6,982 nt of DNA from Actinomycetota bacterium (lineage in GTDB: Bacteria; Actinomycetota; UBA4738), in NCBI GenBank assembly GCA_005885015.1, contig VAYG01000120.1, positions 6,916-13,897 on the forward strand. Direction: 5' to 3'. The position numbers and the translations under genes are program-made. Every line of letters starts with the position of its first letter. Within the stretch, counting starts at the first letter, position 1. Shown here piece after piece: positions 6,506 through 6,982 of the stretch. Below the pieces are notes generated by a model. That model did not search any database. It had not been told where the DNA came from and saw only the letters and a list, made by a program, of their open reading frames with translations.

Positions 6506-6982
6506 ATGGGCAGAGCACTGCGATTTGCCAGCAGCATCCTCATTGCGTCGGTCCTCCTGGCACCGGCGACACCGACGCGGGCGCTGCCTCTGGCAACTCC
6601 CCGCGGCCCCGTCGAACGCCTGGCAGGGGCCCGGCCGGGCATGACGCTCGTGTGGACCGGGATCCGCGTCACGGTCCCCCAGCCCGGGCACGGGGTGTGG
6701 GCCGAGGCCATGACCATCGACGGCTCCGATCACTCGATCGGCCTGGAAACCCTCCCCACGGGAGCCGTGGTGGTCCACGGTGCCGCGGCGGGAGGGGGAG
6801 AGGGTGCCGGCGCCGACGGGGGCCAGAGCCCGTGCGCCGACTCCGCCTACACGCTCAACGGATCGAGCTGGCAGCAGACCATGCGCTGGTACTTCAATGT
6901 GTCCTCCACCCCTCCGGGGGTCTTCAGGGCGAACGCGGAGGCGGCGCTCCGAGCGGCGGCGACCAACATCACCCACGGGGTG
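6506..6982 (+). CDS. Exported protein of unknown function, possibly a secreted metalloprotease-like protein; C-terminus cut by window edge
   Basis: Seen: an open frame from ATG 6506 to the right edge, 159 codons. An in-frame stop at 6473-6475 with no other start codon after it makes this ATG the only possible start. Residues 1-26 form a Sec-type signal peptide: basic MGRALRF, hydrophobic SSILIASVLLAP, and a likely cut after TRA. The mature part has a strand-rich section (TLVWTGIRVTVPQPGHGVWAE), a Gly/Ala-rich linker (92-106), and then PCADSAYTLNGSSWQQTMRWYFNVSSTP with a Cys at 110. The NAEAALRAAATNIT helix follows. From memory this last block resembles secreted actinobacterial proteins annotated as matrixin-like or hypothetical, but no HExxH is present in the visible part, so that is only a suggestion. 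It is divergent from the VWA gene across 120 bp. A TTGACC at 6472-6477 resembles a -35 box, but no good -10 follows it. Confidence 0.75.
   Translation, partial: MGRALRFASSILIASVLLAPATPTRALPLATPRGPVERLAGARPGMTLVWTGIRVTVPQPGHGVWAEAMTIDGSDHSIGLETLPTGAVVVHGAAAGGGEGAGADGGQSPCADSAYTLNGSSWQQTMRWYFNVSSTPPGVFRANAEAALRAAATNITHGV

Noticed and set aside
6386..6976. N-terminal extension of the VWA gene to 841 codons
   Set aside because: The extra residues are Arg/Gly/Pro-rich and antisense to a gene with a clear signal peptide. The family's N-terminal motif and a -10 box both point to GTG 6385.

Overview
The window is very GC-rich, and the third codon positions of its genes are almost all G or C. It is packed with genes: seven loci cover nearly all of it, and the largest gap is about 120 bp. 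GC content, gene families (an LLM-class flavin oxidoreductase, an Rv0959-like VWA protein, a secreted Cys/Trp-containing protein) and candidate leaderless starts all suggest a chromosomal segment of an actinobacterium, probably an uncultured or environmental lineage. The phylum is an inference. I see no RNA gene, CRISPR array, insertion sequence, integrase or phage gene.

Left part (1-2009, minus strand): an LLM-class oxidoreductase gene is followed 2 bp later by a flavin monooxygenase of the salicylyl-CoA 5-hydroxylase / anthraniloyl-CoA monooxygenase type. The monooxygenase runs off the left edge just as its expected C-terminal Old-Yellow-Enzyme (OYE) domain begins. The LLM gene is broken near 1590-1625 by an apparent deletion that changes frame. 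Because the first frame meets no stop, it stays open through the rest of the LLM gene and directly into the monooxygenase, so an automatic caller could report a false LLM-monooxygenase fusion.

Centre (2029-3297, plus strand): a hotdog-fold acyl-CoA thioesterase and a class I SAM-dependent methyltransferase, 3 bp apart, are transcribed divergently from the LLM/monooxygenase pair. Only 19 bp separate the two start codons, and a single small symmetric A/T element there could act as the -10 box in both directions. A CoA-thioester hydroxylase beside a thioesterase fits aromatic-acid breakdown through CoA thioesters (for example salicylyl-CoA to gentisyl-CoA to gentisate, or 2-aminobenzoyl-CoA processing). 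The substrate cannot be fixed from this window.

Right part (3283-6385, minus strand): a VWA-domain protein with a complete MIDAS (the metal-binding site of VWA domains), followed by an M48/Ste24-type membrane metalloprotease, looks like a two-gene operon. The protease gene ends in a 15-bp tail-to-tail overlap with the methyltransferase gene. A divergent gene for an exported protein (6506 to the right edge) is cut by the window end.

Most of the window is ordinary. The points worth a second look are the broken LLM gene with its through-reading frame, the shared bidirectional -10 element, a short in-frame gap in the methyltransferase, and a VWA protein without its usual AAA+ partner in view.
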